In this document: positions 1 to 11,452 of the stretch, piece after piece | Layout of the letters: every line of letters begins with the position of its first letter | Position numbering within the stretch: the first letter of the stretch is position 1 | Assembly: GCA_002205965.3 (NCBI GenBank) | Contig: NADL03000478.1 | Location: forward strand, 1,141,001-1,205,000 | Direction of reading: 5' to 3' | Length of the DNA stretch: 64,000 nucleotides | DNA from: Kappaphycus alvarezii | Taxonomy: Eukaryota > Rhodophyta > Florideophyceae > Gigartinales > Solieriaceae | Notes under the pieces: generated by a model | Databases searched by the model: none | What the model was told of the DNA's origin: nothing | Seen by the model: the letters and a program-made list of their open reading frames with translations, nothing else | Position numbers and translations under genes: made by a program

Positions 1-3000
1 ATATGTGAAGAAGTACAATTTGGTGGCTGAGCTTGCATCAGCCCCAACTGGGATAACGTTTGGTCAACTTTTGAGGGGCGACGCAGAGGACGCGAGGAAA
101 GAACTCAAAAAAATTATCAGGTCTAATAAGTCCGCTAAGGGTAAGAAACTGTTTCTTCAATCGGCCTCGACAGCACCAAGACGTCTTAAACTAGTACCAG
201 TCAAAGTATTGGGAATGCAAACCCAAGCTCTTTTCGATTCGGGCGCTGTTCCAAACCTTATTTCAGAAACTTTGGTGACAGATCTAGGTCTTGAAATTAT
301 TCCAACTACTCGAAGAATAACTGTGGCGGATGGAACCGTATCAAAATGCATGGGCACTGTTGACAAGGTTTCCGTGTTCTTTGGGGACTCTAAAGTTGAT
401 TAGACTTTCTTGTCATGCCTGATCTCCCTTTCGATGCAATCATTGGCTGCCCTACCATGGAAAGACTAGGGACCTGCATTGACTTGGGCAACCAAATCGT
501 TTCAGTTAATGTTGACGGCAGAACCGTGAAGATGCCCCTGGATTTCGACAAAAGCACACATCCGGTAGATTTGAAAGAAACGGACAGTGAAGATTTCACT
601 TCTAGCTATGACAGCGAAGATTCGAACCAACTAACACTTTCGGAAGTGGAGAAGGGTACGCTCGGGGGATACTGAACATGGCATGGGATGATTATGATTC
701 TGGGTTTGAAACAGATGAAGACTGGAATTCTAGGGTAGGTTGACACCTGAATGTGTTTCTTTTTGCGATAATATCGAATCAAAGGACGGAATTCGGAGCA
801 TGAAAGAAGATTACAATTGCAAGGAAAACAGGAATATATCGATTCCATATCTGAAGATGTGAGCACGCCGGAAAGGTCCTTCAAAATATTGAGGTGAGAT
901 CAAGAAGAAAAAGGGCGCCAAATGGCAGAAATCAAGAAAAGTGCAGCACCTTCCGCCCCGCCTCATGAAAATATCCGACATGTTACATCTTCCGAAGTAA
1001 TTGCATGGAGTGTATCAGATTTAAGACAAGCAAGTGTACCGGTCACTCACTCATTTGAACTTACCGATACTCAACCAATTTACCACAGGCCTAGACGTCA
1101 ACCGCCAAAATATGACCAATTTATCTCAGAGAATGTTACAAGTATGCTGGAAAATGATATCATTCGGCCAGTTTCATCCCCATGGTCATTTCCAGTTGTG
1201 GTCGCACCAAAGAAGGATGGAAAGCTGCGTTTTTGCGTCGATTACCGACAACTGAACCAGAGAATGATACCCGATCGATTTCCGATTCCGAATATGGAGG
1301 AAATCCTCGAGGACTTGAAGGACGGGAGATACTTCACCTCAATTGATCTTTACACTGGTTATTGGCAGATTCCATTGGATGAAAAATGCAAGGAAAAAAC
1401 AACTTTTACCAGCAAAGCCGGTACATTCAGGTTCGAAGTGATGCCTTTTGGTCTCATGAATGCCCCAGCTACATTCCAAAGAATGATGAACGAGGTTTTG
1501 AAAGGACTTCCATTTGCAAGAGTTTATATCGATGATGTAGTGATATTCTCAAAAACCTTGGATCAGCACATATCGCATGTCAAGACTGTGGTGGAGAAAA
1601 TAGCTGCGTACAGCCTGAAAATTAAGTTAAGCAAATGCTTCTTTGCGAAAACGTCTATCCAATTACTCGGTCATATCGTCGATCAAGAGGGAATTAAAGT
1701 GGATCCAGAGAAAACGAAAAAAATCAAGTTGGCACCAAGGCCCGCTTCAAAGACGGAGGTTCGAAGCTTCTTAGGACTGGCCTCATATTACAGGAGATTT
1801 ATCAAAGATTTCGCCAAGACTGCAGCACCGTTACATGCCAGCACAACAAAGAACGGAAAATTTTTATGGAACAAGGAAATGCAAACCGCATTTGAAGAGC
1901 TTAAAGATAAGCTATGTGTCCCCCCAGTGCTCATGTATCCAGATTTCAAGAGACCATTTGTTGTGGAGACAGATGCCTCAGAACGGTCTTTGGGTGCCGT
2001 TTTGTCCCAAAAAGATGAAAACGGAAGACTACACCCGGTTCAATTCGCAAGTCGCACTCTGAATGATGCGGAAAGGAGATACTCAGTCTGCGAAAAGAAG
2101 CGCTCGCTGTTGTCTTCGCACTGAAAAAGTTTCGCGTATACCTTTTATCACTCGAGAAATTTGTCTTGATAACTGATCACCAGGCACTTAAGACAGCATT
2201 CCAAAAGAAAGATGTACATCACCGCTTGGCCCGATGGCTCGACATTTTCGCAGAATATCGGTTTGAAATTGTGTATAGGCCCGGACGCAATAATCAGCCT
2301 GCCGACTACCTATCCCGCTTGAGGGATCCACTGATTCCAAATGAAAAAGCTTCCGAGAACATCGTCGGAGTTGCCGAGGTGCAAGTGCCGAACAATAACG
2401 AGTACGAAGCTAATATTGACGGACTAATTAAATTCCTGGATGGACTAGAAATGAGAAAGGTTGATATTGAACACAGAAATTGGGTACGCAGGAATCAAAA
2501 GGCTTTTACACTATGGAATGGGAAACTCTTCCGACACACGAAAGCCGGTCCTCGACTAGTGGCCCCTTTGAAAGAAAGAATGAAGATCTTGAGGACTTTT
2601 CATGATGAGTTAGGGCATTGGGATCTCGAAACAACCAAGAAATTCGTTACTGAGAGATTCTGGTGGCCCAGTATCCATAAGGACGTCTATAACTTCGTGA
2701 AAAGCTGCGACAACTGTCAAAAATTCACGCCAATACGAAAGTATAAGACAACTCTAGGCTTTCCAGTTTCCGGTCTCTTTGAAACCTTTTCAATTGACTT
2801 TGCCGGCCCATTCAAGGAAACCTCTTCCGGAAACAAATATCTCCTTATAGGGGTGGAACATCTTACTGGATGGCCAATAGCAGTTGCAGTTGAGGAGGCC
2901 AATGCTGAAGTGGTCCTGAGATTCATCGAAAAAGAAATAATTGAACCGTTTGGTCTTCCAAAAAGGATCATCTCGGATAACGCACTTTGTTTTACTGCAA

Positions 3001-3679
3001 CTTCACTGCTTCGTTTCTTGGAAGAAAAAGGTATTCAGCTAAAGACAGTTCTCGCATATGCTCCTATGTCAAACGGGAAAGCGGAGAGGATGGTTGGAAC
3101 CATCAAACGATCAATATCGAAAACTATGTCGAGAATGAAATCCAGTGGGAAGATGCCTTACCAAAAGTGTTATACGGCTATCGGCGAAGAAGAGGAAGAA
3201 GTGGACGGTCACCGTTTGAGCTAATGTACGGAAGAGCTCCTAGAATGTTACAGAGAGATATGGAAACAAATGTTATCGATGAAGAGAGTAGAGAGGTCGA
3301 ACTATTGGCCACCGAAAGCTGGAGATCACACCGCGCGCTAACACAGACAAGAAATAAGGATGAAGAGCCTCCAGTCCAAACTTTCTCAGTCGGCTCTAAA
3401 GTACTTGTAGCACACGGAAAAGCAATGCAACAGGCTGTGAAGTGGCCGGCTTTCCAAACAAAGTACTCGAACCCTTGCATCGTCACGGAGGAAAGACACC
3501 CGCATTATAAGCTCTGTTCAAGCTCAGGGAAGAGATCAAGGAGGGCAATCCATGCACGTCGTCTGGTCCCTTACCATCAGAGGCCTGAAGAATTCCTTCT
3601 CACACAGGACTATGCGCAACCACGAGGCATACTCATCTTTAACTATAGAATGATTCCTATGGGAGGAAAAAGGGCCTGG

Positions 3680-4678
3680 GAATGGATCATCTCGATTACG
3701 CGTGACTACTACGAACTCCACGTAATCATCCATTTCTACATTAATATATGCCTATGTTTTCGTACGTTGAACGGACCATTGCTACCTCAAGAAGATTTCC
3801 GACTATTGATCAGAGTTCTATTCTCATTCCAAAACGGAAGGTTCACGGAAGCAGGTCCAGAGTTTGTGGAAGTCATATATCATTACTCTATAGGGAGGTA
3901 TGGAATGGTAGCTATCGGAGACTTGTCGCAAACATATCTGAACATTATCCGTCCAGTTTACGTATTTCTCAAGAACAACCAAGATGTGCGACTGAGAGGT
4001 TACAGCTTGCCCCCTGATATGGAATATCGACTGGTCCCATATCCTCTATGGGAACCTTACGTTGCTCCGCTCAGAAATACAACCTCAGCCGAAGACCAGG
4101 ATCCTCCCGAGGCCGTGATGATGATACGAGCTGGACCATCAAGTGATCGGGGCGGATCATCGAAGAGGGCAAGGCGTCGGGAGCAGCGAGGAAGATCGCC
4201 AAGAAGATCGCCTCAAACACCGCCTAGTCTCCCAGGGGGAAACTATGCATCCTTAATTATTGGACGACTACCAATTAGACGTTGGCTTCGCGAAATGACA
4301 GAGGACCCTCGAGAAGCAGAAGTAATTTCCTTTTTTGCCATTAGTATTTGCATGTGCTTCCAGACCATTCACGGGGCGCACCTTACTCGTGAGGACTCAG
4401 TCCTTATGTTGCGAGTTTTTTTCTCCTTCAGATACCCGTTTCTGGACCCGTTGCCAGAAAAGTTTGCATACTACGTTTATTACCTCACATTTGGAAGGTT
4501 TGGAGAAGTGAAACGGGAGGAGCTCATTAGAGAACACTATGAAACCATACGCCGAATCTACGAAACTCTTGACCAAGGAGATGAGCCGGTCATCGCACGG
4601 TACACACTCTCTCATCATATTGGAAATGAGCTACTACCATATCCTTATAGTGAACCCTATACTCTCCCTGATGAATGG
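3680..4678 (+). other. Extra coding region of the LTR element with a duplicated unknown domain
   Basis: Downstream of integrase the element encodes two tandem copies of an unrecognised domain of about 130 residues (about 3680-4069 and 4282-4678). Shared landmarks in both copies are a segment ending in a C-F-x-T core, an R-V-x-F-S-F motif, a G-R-[YF]-G turn, and a closing L-[VL]-P-Y-P block followed by E-P-Y. The linker is rich in arginine, serine and proline and looks like a nuclear-localisation or nucleic-acid-binding tail. I recognise no family. An extra gene in this position is known in some Ty3/gypsy lineages (for example envelope-like genes), but I see no clear signal peptide or membrane anchor, so an envelope role is not supported. 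Confidence 0.6.
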
Positions 4679-4741
4679 ATAGAACTCCCACAAGAACAAC
4701 AAGAGCAGTGACGAGCCGGGACGTTCGTCTTGAGCGGGAGG

Positions 4742-5580
4742 GCGTGATGTGCGCAAATTCGCACACGAAAAAATTTAGATGAGGACCATAATTGTATACA
4801 GTATTGGAACTGGGAAGATATTTTTACAGTTTTTGAATTTGCAAGATATTTTTAATTTGGGTGAGTGTGGCAAATTCATCGGTTGATTTTTTATTTTAGG
4901 ACACGCTGTCATAGTGGATGTCAGTACAGTTCTAGGTTGTGGGTGATACTACGAGTGACTCTGAAAGGTCTATATAATGGCCACATCAATTCCCACCCCT
5001 GGCCGATGGGTGGCTGGCATGGGTATGGCACCTAGATATTTACCTTGAGGAAATATCTTCTAATGGTCTCTCTGGTTCACACGATTCCCGTGAATGCGTT
5101 TTATGGTATTTAGTATGTTTGATTGAGACTTTAGGATTAGCCGAAAGGTCTATATAAGCTGAGTAAAGTGCTTCCTCCTTGAGAGGTCAAGCAAGTTGGC
5201 AGACAACTTCAGGTCAAGCTCCGAGTAGTAGGAAGTTGAGAGTCAACTTCAGACCCTAGAAAACTTTTTCCTAAGCTGGTCGCAGAGCATCAGTGGTAGA
5301 CCCTGCCCCTTTTATACTTGCTTGTAGCCCTCTCAACTCTCTCCCATATACACTCCTTTTTATTTGTTCAACTATACCACGGTAGCACTTTTGTCGCTCG
5401 CAACACCTCCGTCTTGGGGTAGTTGGTTCTAAGTATCTCTTCTCCCGACGATTTACCCCTATCAGACTGAGTTACCGGTTTTGTAAAAAAGGTTGACCTC
5501 GTAGAAGCATTGGCACCTGTATACGTTACATTCTGTGCCGAGAATAAATTGAACGGACGGGCCCTTTTCAAGACTTTTCA
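4742..5580 (+). repeat. Putative 3' LTR
   Basis: This region follows a purine-rich tract and starts near a short palindrome (TGTGCGCAAATTCGCACA). It contains two identical 15-bp boxes, GAAAGGTCTATATAA at 4963-4977 and 5143-5157, each holding a TATA-like core, and an AATAAA polyadenylation-type signal near 5543. Promoter-type and poly(A)-type signals together fit an LTR with U3, R and U5. The boundaries are inferred because the 5' copy is outside the window. Confidence 0.5.
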
Positions 5581-6120
5581 ACTGCGATGATACTCATTGA
5601 GTACGGCTATTTTGGAAACATGAGGGCTGTGATAGTTGCCCCTCTGCTATTGGCGTTGATTTTGACTTTTGGAAAATATCAGGTGAGATGACCTGAAGGG
5701 TCCAGGAGAAATCAAGGTGATCGGTAGAGGGAACAGAACAGTGTGAAGAAGAATAGCCAGTACCTTAAAGGTGCCATAGTGTAGTTTGATATGCAGATGC
5801 GATTATAGACCCTTGAGCAGAAGAAGAGTAGGGGAGAGAAAGGGTATGATGTTGGGCAGTACAACTTGTCAGTCTTGTTAATTTCATTATGGGGAGAGTT
5901 CATTTCAATATGACTGAGTGGTTGTTCTAATACTGTAGTTCAGATCTAGATTCGGAAGAAGCAAATTTCGTAAAATTCTACAACTACTGTAAATGGATAA
6001 TGTCACACTGTATTACGCCGTCGGTTAGTTCTGAGACAGAGAATAAGATGGGCGCATTTGCACGTGTTTACGGTGACATCACAGTCTCCAGCCCAGCGTA
6101 ACAACCATTTTCTCCATTTT
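5581..6120. other. Gap between two mobile elements, no gene seen
   Basis: I see no conserved reading frame, RNA gene or repeat in these 540 bases. They are the flank between the LTR element and the piggyBac-type element. Confidence 0.5.
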
Positions 6121-8958
6121 CTAGTGTCCAAAGGACAAGCAAATGTACTCATATGAGTACAGTAATGTACTCATATGAGTACAAATGATTGTTCGAAATT
6201 ATCTAGATTTTTTTAATTAAAATTATGCACTGGCACGCTGAATCCCTACAAAAAATAACTTCCCCTGACTATAAAAGAAGTAGTTTCATCCTCATTCACA
6301 ACAACCGCTGTGGCCTAATGGGCTTCAAGTAAAGAATGAACAAAGAAATCGTGAGTCCGACTCGCTGCGCTCCACAGGAGGGCAAAAACTTCCTTCAGGA
6401 AGGTCGACATTTCTGCGACAGCTGCTACCTCAGTTTGCCTTAGCGCGCCCACTTGAACATGAGCAGAGGGGTTAATTCACTGATCACTCATAAAGGGGAA
6501 TAACGCCACAGGTAAGTATGCTAATTCCGCAAGTCGAACGACGCGAATCAGAAATGTAGGCGGCTATAGTCAAGGACTCAATTTTTTTTCATTTTTACTC
6601 ATTCAACCTACATAAAATGTAAGCGTAGACAAGTAAACATCACTGTAGAGTAGTATAAAGCATCTTCTAATTATGACAGAAGTGGACATCGCGTAAGTGA
6701 TTTTGAAAGCAGTTACGTCCTGTCTCTGAATGGCATATCCAAACCTCTTTGTTCAGTTTCAGGCACTCAGAGCAGAGAAATTTGGACTTCTTGTCAGATT
6801 TGCAAATTTTGCATCTGCTTTGAAACGCCGCTTTCGTTGGGGCCCCATTGGATCCTTTGCGCCTTTTCACTGTGGGCACCAGGTGGATTCCAGTACCGCA
6901 GGCCAATGAGGGAACAGAATCCTCTGGAACGTCAATGTCAGATCTGCGGAGGCCAATAGCATCAAATGAGTTGTCAATGAGTTGCTCTGCAAGTTTTGCA
7001 TAAAAATCTTTTTGAGACATGCAATTTCTTGCACCCATCAAACCCTTGTATAGAAGCCATGAGTCAACGATGCAAATTGCAAGCAAAGATGTATTAACCC
7101 TCAACGACCAATCATTGACTTCGAATTTCTTCTCCAATCCAAGATCATCTTGTCTGCATCTGTTATGCCTGTCAATCTGGGAGCACGTTTGATAATATGT
7201 GCTGACAACCGCTGGAACTGGAATTTCCATTTCCACAAGTAGCGTTTCATTACCAGCAGACCTCCAACGAGACCTTCTGATAGGCTCTGACGGAAGTGTT
7301 GTACCGGAGGTGCTGACAAAGTATCTTCTGTCTCTATCCATCCACAGAACGGCCATCATAGAAGGGTGGCTTTCCGCCCTCGGACTTACCATACAGATAT
7401 GATCTCCGCGCCTGAAAAGTTCCAGCCCTGACAAAAATGACATAGGAAACTGCCTTGTCGCATTCTTGACGACACCTGTAAACCTCAGTCCATATTCAAA
7501 AAGCGCATTTGCTGTGGCCACGGAAGCAAATGCAGAGTCTGCACAGACAAGTCGATTCGAATGAAACCAAGGCTCTGTAAGGCGAAGAACAACAGCAGTA
7601 CCATGAGGGAAATTTGACTCGTAACGCCGATTACTGCAGTCAGATGCTGACAAAACAATCTCCAAACTCAACACAATGCCACTGACACCACAGCACGCAG
7701 TCTTGATCTCACATCCGTTTTCAGGCTTACGGTCCATGGCGACATAGTGCGGTAGTCCTTCTGACATCCAATCCCCCCCATTCCGTACCAGCGTGACATG
7801 CTTTCATCCACGCAAATTCTCTCCGATGGCGAAAAACTTGACCTCCTATGCCGTTTTATGGCCTCCACGAATCCGCTGACCAAAGACCATCTTCTGTCAG
7901 TGCTTTCGGTTTCAGTGTAGCGGCTGAATGTAATACATGAAACCAGTGCTTCGAAACGGTTCCTCGAAATGATTTTTCCAAAAGCCGCCAATGGAATGTA
8001 TTTGGATGTAGACTGTGTACTCCAAAGTGACCTTCTGCTTGTAAACTCGAATCTGCATAGCAATATGAGAATTCCAAAAAACTTTAGAATTTCACCAGCT
8101 GTCGTACGCATGTGCCCACCATTAGCGAGTTTCCGGTTTGTAAGTTCGGTAATTGTGGAAAGGTGTTCGATAGGAAACATGCAAAGGAAAAAATCATACG
8201 GGGTCTTCTCATACTCGGTATGACCTTGTATGTACGTGTTCCCTGCTGGACCAATTACCTTCCATGGCCGATATGCCGTTGATCCATTCAACGGTAATAC
8301 TACCTCCTGATTGGTCCAAACTTTTCCATGCACTTCTTTGCATACCCCTCCTACTCAGGCCATCTCATTGGCTTCTTCTCGAGGTTCTTCAACAGAAGGT
8401 TGACGATTCGGTAGCTCGACCTCAGCAGCAGTTGTCTCTATTTCATTGGACGTTGCGAGGCCACCTTCAGATGCTTCTCCTGGCTTGATGTTGACGAGTT
8501 TCAAGCTGACCCGCTTTGTTCTGTCCTGAATGGACCAGTCTGCGGTGACCGAAGTCTGACGTCTTCCGGTAGATGTGTCAACTTCGATGCCGACCACGGT
8601 TCCGTTGACGCGCTTACTTCTCCAAAGGGAACCGAATAGTCGCTTACACTCAGCCGCTGACGTGACAAGGGTTGCGCGAGTGTTGACAAGGTTTCCGGGC
8701 TGTTGACGGGGGTCATTTGGATTCGTCATTTTTGGTTAAATTTTTCGATGTTGACAAACTTGTTGTGTGGTCGAATGAACAGTTGAGGAGTAAACTCCGA
8801 AGTTTTGCACGGTTGACTACCTAAGGGTGCGACTAGATATAGTGAAGAGCTAATGGTGTCATTATGTTAATTTTTTGTATAAAATCTAGTCGTTAGAAAT
8901 ATGGACTCATATGAGTACATTTGGACTCATATGAGTACAATTGTCCTCTGGACACTAG
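6121..8958 (-). mobile_element. piggyBac-type DNA transposon, complete ends, decayed transposase
   Basis: The element is about 2.84 kb and is bounded by inverted repeats starting CTAGTGTCC at 6121 and, inverted, ending at 8958. The shared ends run about 63 bases on each side with a few mismatches. Each end contains two copies of an 18-bp palindrome (TGTACTCATATGAGTACA or its one-base variant) at 6144-6161, 6166-6183, 8902-8919 and 8922-8939. It encodes one transposase on the minus strand. A TTAA target duplication, normal for piggyBac, is not visible directly next to these ends, so either the true ends lie slightly outside or the insertion site has decayed. Confidence 0.8.
6667..8729 (-). pseudogene. 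piggyBac-type transposase (DDE_Tnp_1_7), broken
   Basis: The N-terminal part (8729-8358) begins with a start codon, has a motif region around T-G-R-R-Q-T, and ends at a TGA. The same frame resumes a few codons later (about 8333) with the start of the catalytic domain. Landmarks are I-C-V-D-E-S-M-S-R-W-Y-G (first catalytic Asp), C-A-D-S-A-F (second Asp) and an I-D-x-H-N-R-x-R-Q segment near the C-terminal part of the core. The protein ends with a Cys/His-rich tail containing repeated C-x2-C pairs, as in other piggyBac transposases. The reading frame changes at about 7770-7780, next to a run of seven C on the plus strand. With one stop and one frame change the copy is inactive unless the frame change is a sequencing error. 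Confidence 0.85.
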
Positions 8959-10198
8959 AGGGTATCATATGTTTTCATGTGGAATCCTCTCTTTTTACCC
9001 ACCCAGAAAATCGTCAAAGTAAGGGAGTGCTGTACAATCTGGGTACAAGAACAATCCCCACAGCTCGGTTGTCGGGGTTTCAGTAACTTTACACCAATGC
9101 GAATAAACCGTATCTCAACAGCGACTTTCTGGCCAAAAGATTGGAATAGATCGATTTTTGGCAGACGTACAAAGAAACGCCATCATTGGCTGGTAGCAAC
9201 GGCATTTGCTACATTGGGGTCAATTTTTATAATTAAGGATTGCTGTGAAAACGTCATTGCTGTCCTTTTCTGCAGCTTGATTACATATTTAACCCTGTAC
9301 TACCGAATTATCCGCTAGAGGGATTTACGTTAGGATAAATGTTAGGATAAAGGCGGACGCTGTGAAAGCTGCGACATTGATTCTAGTCTGGATGCAGTCG
9401 AGAAAAAGTGCATATTTCGCAATGAAGCCCGAGTTGCTTTTGTAGCCAGATTGGTTTCTGCTGTAGGCTGAACAAGCCCTTTCATTCTGCTGCTGGCTCA
9501 TTTCTCCATAATTTGCAATAGGGACCCTATCGATCGCATGGCGATATCTACGCCGAACCTCACCGGGAAACCCGCAATATGGCCCTGCAGACCGCCTGTT
9601 TTTACTAAAGCTGGCCAGATAGCTTTTGCCCCCCTTCATATGTTTGCATTACAATGTCACCTGCCCACTTTCCATTCGAGAGATGACGCTAGCCCAATAT
9701 CTGTTGCGACAAACAATCGACTATTTCACTAACACAGATCACTCTTTTCTCGTAATCCATTACGCAATCTAGAGTGCACTCGCTCGGTGTGTATGATATA
9801 GGATAAAGTATAGTTTCTCTTCTGCCGCTGATAGGTTCAGCCGGTCGCCAGTGGAATTGTGATCATCACTGCGTCTGAAACAGCTCTGTTGTACTAAACG
9901 TCAATCTAGTGTAATGCAAGACAGCGGCCTCTCACAGCGTCTAAATCCCTCAAATGTTTGCTATGCGCTATGTGGGCAATCCGCTCGCAAAGTCAGAAGG
10001 CGTCACTTGCTGACCATTCGCTGCGCTATCTTTCTACCTTTCCGATTACAATCAAATCGACCGCAACCGCTTCTAGACGATTACCACGAAAAGATAGACA
10101 TGATTTCCTACGATCGGCATCCCCCAGGCAAAAGCCAGGTTCAATCCGGTAATCCAACCGTCCACGCAAGGCCACCATTGGTGCCAGAGCTTCCGACA
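8959..10198. other. Intergenic, no gene seen
   Basis: Only short reading frames without recognisable similarity occur here. The region separates the piggyBac-type element from the 3' end of the CDP-alcohol phosphotransferase gene. Confidence 0.4.
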
Positions 10199-11383
10199 TC
10201 AAGCTTCCTTTGACTCTCTCAATTTTCCCAAGGTAAAGCACTTGACATTCAAATATTCACACAACTGCGTAATCAGACACCAGACCCTCCACCCGCAGTA
10301 ACCGGCAACGGCAAGCACCGTAAACAACGTCATAGACTCTGGATGAACAAAGCGGAGGTCAAAGGCCTCCCACAAGACTGCGTTACCGGCACAAATGAGC
10401 ATCGGTGCAAACAACGAGGGCATATACGGGAACGGCGCGCCGGCCAAAGTGGCCAAAATCAATCGCGAAACAAGGTCAAACAAGACCAAACCGGACAACC
10501 ACAAGACGGCGACAATCTGCTTTGCAAATTGGTGCGGGGCCAACCAAACCCATCCATTCAAACAAAGACCAAACACGAGGATGGAGGCGGAGTGGGCTAT
10601 CAAGATTGCAACAGCGCGCAACGGGGAGTGACGCTCGGCACGCAAGTGACGTAAGACGGCGATAGAATTGCCGGCAACGGCATTGAGGGTTGGAAATGCG
10701 GCAAAGCAATAGACGATATGGTTTGCCGGGATGGGGACTCCCAATAGGGGCAAATGAAGCGGGGTTGTCCAAATATGAGGGCCGAGGATAGCGGTGAGGA
10801 CATGAAAGGCGCTCAAACAGAGGATACCTTCATTGGGGCCGTTCACCTCACGCAAAATCATAGCGCCGGTGAAATACTCCTCGAGGTTTGCGGCAAAGGC
10901 ACAGAGTTGACCGAGTGTGAAAAGAAGAGAGGTGGACATACGACCTGGGCCTAGACGAATGGTGGCCAACATGGTCATGCCCGAGAGTGTGACATTGAGT
11001 GCATCGCAGGCATGGTCAAAGAGATGGCCCAAGGGGGAGGAGGAGGCGGTGCGACGGGCTTGTTTTCCATCGAGGTTGTCAAGAATCATGTAGATGAGGA
11101 GGGAGAGGCCTGCGAAAAGATATGCGGTGGATGGGGCTAGGGAAGTAAAGGTTGGGGCGTAGGAAAGGAGGGTGATATGGCCGGCGAGGACGATGAGAAA
11201 GCCGAGAAAGGTGATTGCGTTTGGAGCGAGCCAGAGAGGGAGAAAGTGGATGAGACGGGTGTAGAGGGGATTGAGGATGTACTTGTAGGTGAGGGAGCGA
11301 TCCTCGCCGCGGTACTTGTACTCGGTGAGGGTGCGGAGTTGGGTGGGGGTGAGGTGGGGGCGATAGAGGAAATGAGAGGTCAT
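10199..11383 (-). CDS. CDP-alcohol phosphotransferase (ethanolamine/choline phosphotransferase)
   Basis: This 394-residue protein is a polytopic membrane enzyme of the endoplasmic reticulum or Golgi. The family transfers phosphoethanolamine or phosphocholine from the CDP-alcohol to diacylglycerol, the last step of the Kennedy pathway. The signature D-G-x2-A-R-x8-G-x3-D-x3-D is complete: D105, G106, A109, R110, G119, D123 and D127. Several hydrophobic segments follow to residue 380. Length matches eukaryotic EPT1/CHPT1/CEPT1 enzymes. The N-terminal segment with L-T-x-x-Q-L-x-x-L-x-x-Y-K-Y-x-G-x-D is also typical. No intron is needed. It is divergent to the Mpv17-family gene, with a shared promoter region of about 1.1 kb. 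Substrate choice between ethanolamine and choline cannot be told from the sequence alone. Confidence 0.93.
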   Translation of the reverse strand: MTSHFLYRPHLTPTQLRTLTEYKYRGEDRSLTYKYILNPLYTRLIHFLPLWLAPNAITFLGFLIVLAGHITLLSYAPTFTSLAPSTAYLFAGLSLLIYMILDNLDGKQARRTASSSPLGHLFDHACDALNVTLSGMTMLATIRLGPGRMSTSLLFTLGQLCAFAANLEEYFTGAMILREVNGPNEGILCLSAFHVLTAILGPHIWTTPLHLPLLGVPIPANHIVYCFAAFPTLNAVAGNSIAVLRHLRAERHSPLRAVAILIAHSASILVFGLCLNGWVWLAPHQFAKQIVAVLWLSGLVLFDLVSRLILATLAGAPFPYMPSLFAPMLICAGNAVLWEAFDLRFVHPESMTLFTVLAVAGYCGWRVWCLITQLCEYLNVKCFTLGKLRESKEA

Positions 11384-11437
11384 GATTGTGGATTGGGATT
11401 GGGGAATGATGGGATGTGGTTAGAGGTTGGGGATGGA

Positions 11438-11452
11438 GGGAGGGAGGGAGGG
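11438..11452 (+). other. G-quadruplex-type motif
   Basis: There are four GGG runs separated by single A residues, with further G runs on both sides. It lies directly upstream of the phosphotransferase start codon, with the G-rich strand as its template strand. Confidence 0.6.

Larger units (their letters stand above)
1..5580 (+). mobile_element. Ty3/gypsy-type LTR retrotransposon, 3' part (fossil)
   Basis: The 5' end lies outside the window. Parts recognised in order: an aspartic protease region with a DSG-type active site (about 0.2-0.5 kb); reverse transcriptase with the YIDD box followed by RNase H (about 1.0-2.3 kb); integrase with an HHCC-type zinc-binding segment and a retroviral-type core (about 2.5-3.4 kb); a further coding region with no homology I recognise (about 3.6-4.7 kb); a purine-rich stretch near 4.73 kb; and the 3' LTR (about 4.74-5.58 kb). 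The order protease-RT-RNase H-integrase defines Ty3/gypsy (Metaviridae type). The element is broken, with roughly three breaks in the visible part. Most domains are still easily read, so it is probably not ancient, but only one LTR is visible and age cannot be measured from LTR divergence. The exact LTR end is uncertain. Confidence 0.9.

Noticed and set aside
6308-6380. tRNA-like or SINE-type A-box and B-box (TGGCCTAATGG and GAGTCCGACTC) inside the piggyBac-type element
   Set aside because: Spacing is wrong for a tRNA and no cloverleaf with a proper seven-base T loop and acceptor stem can be drawn.
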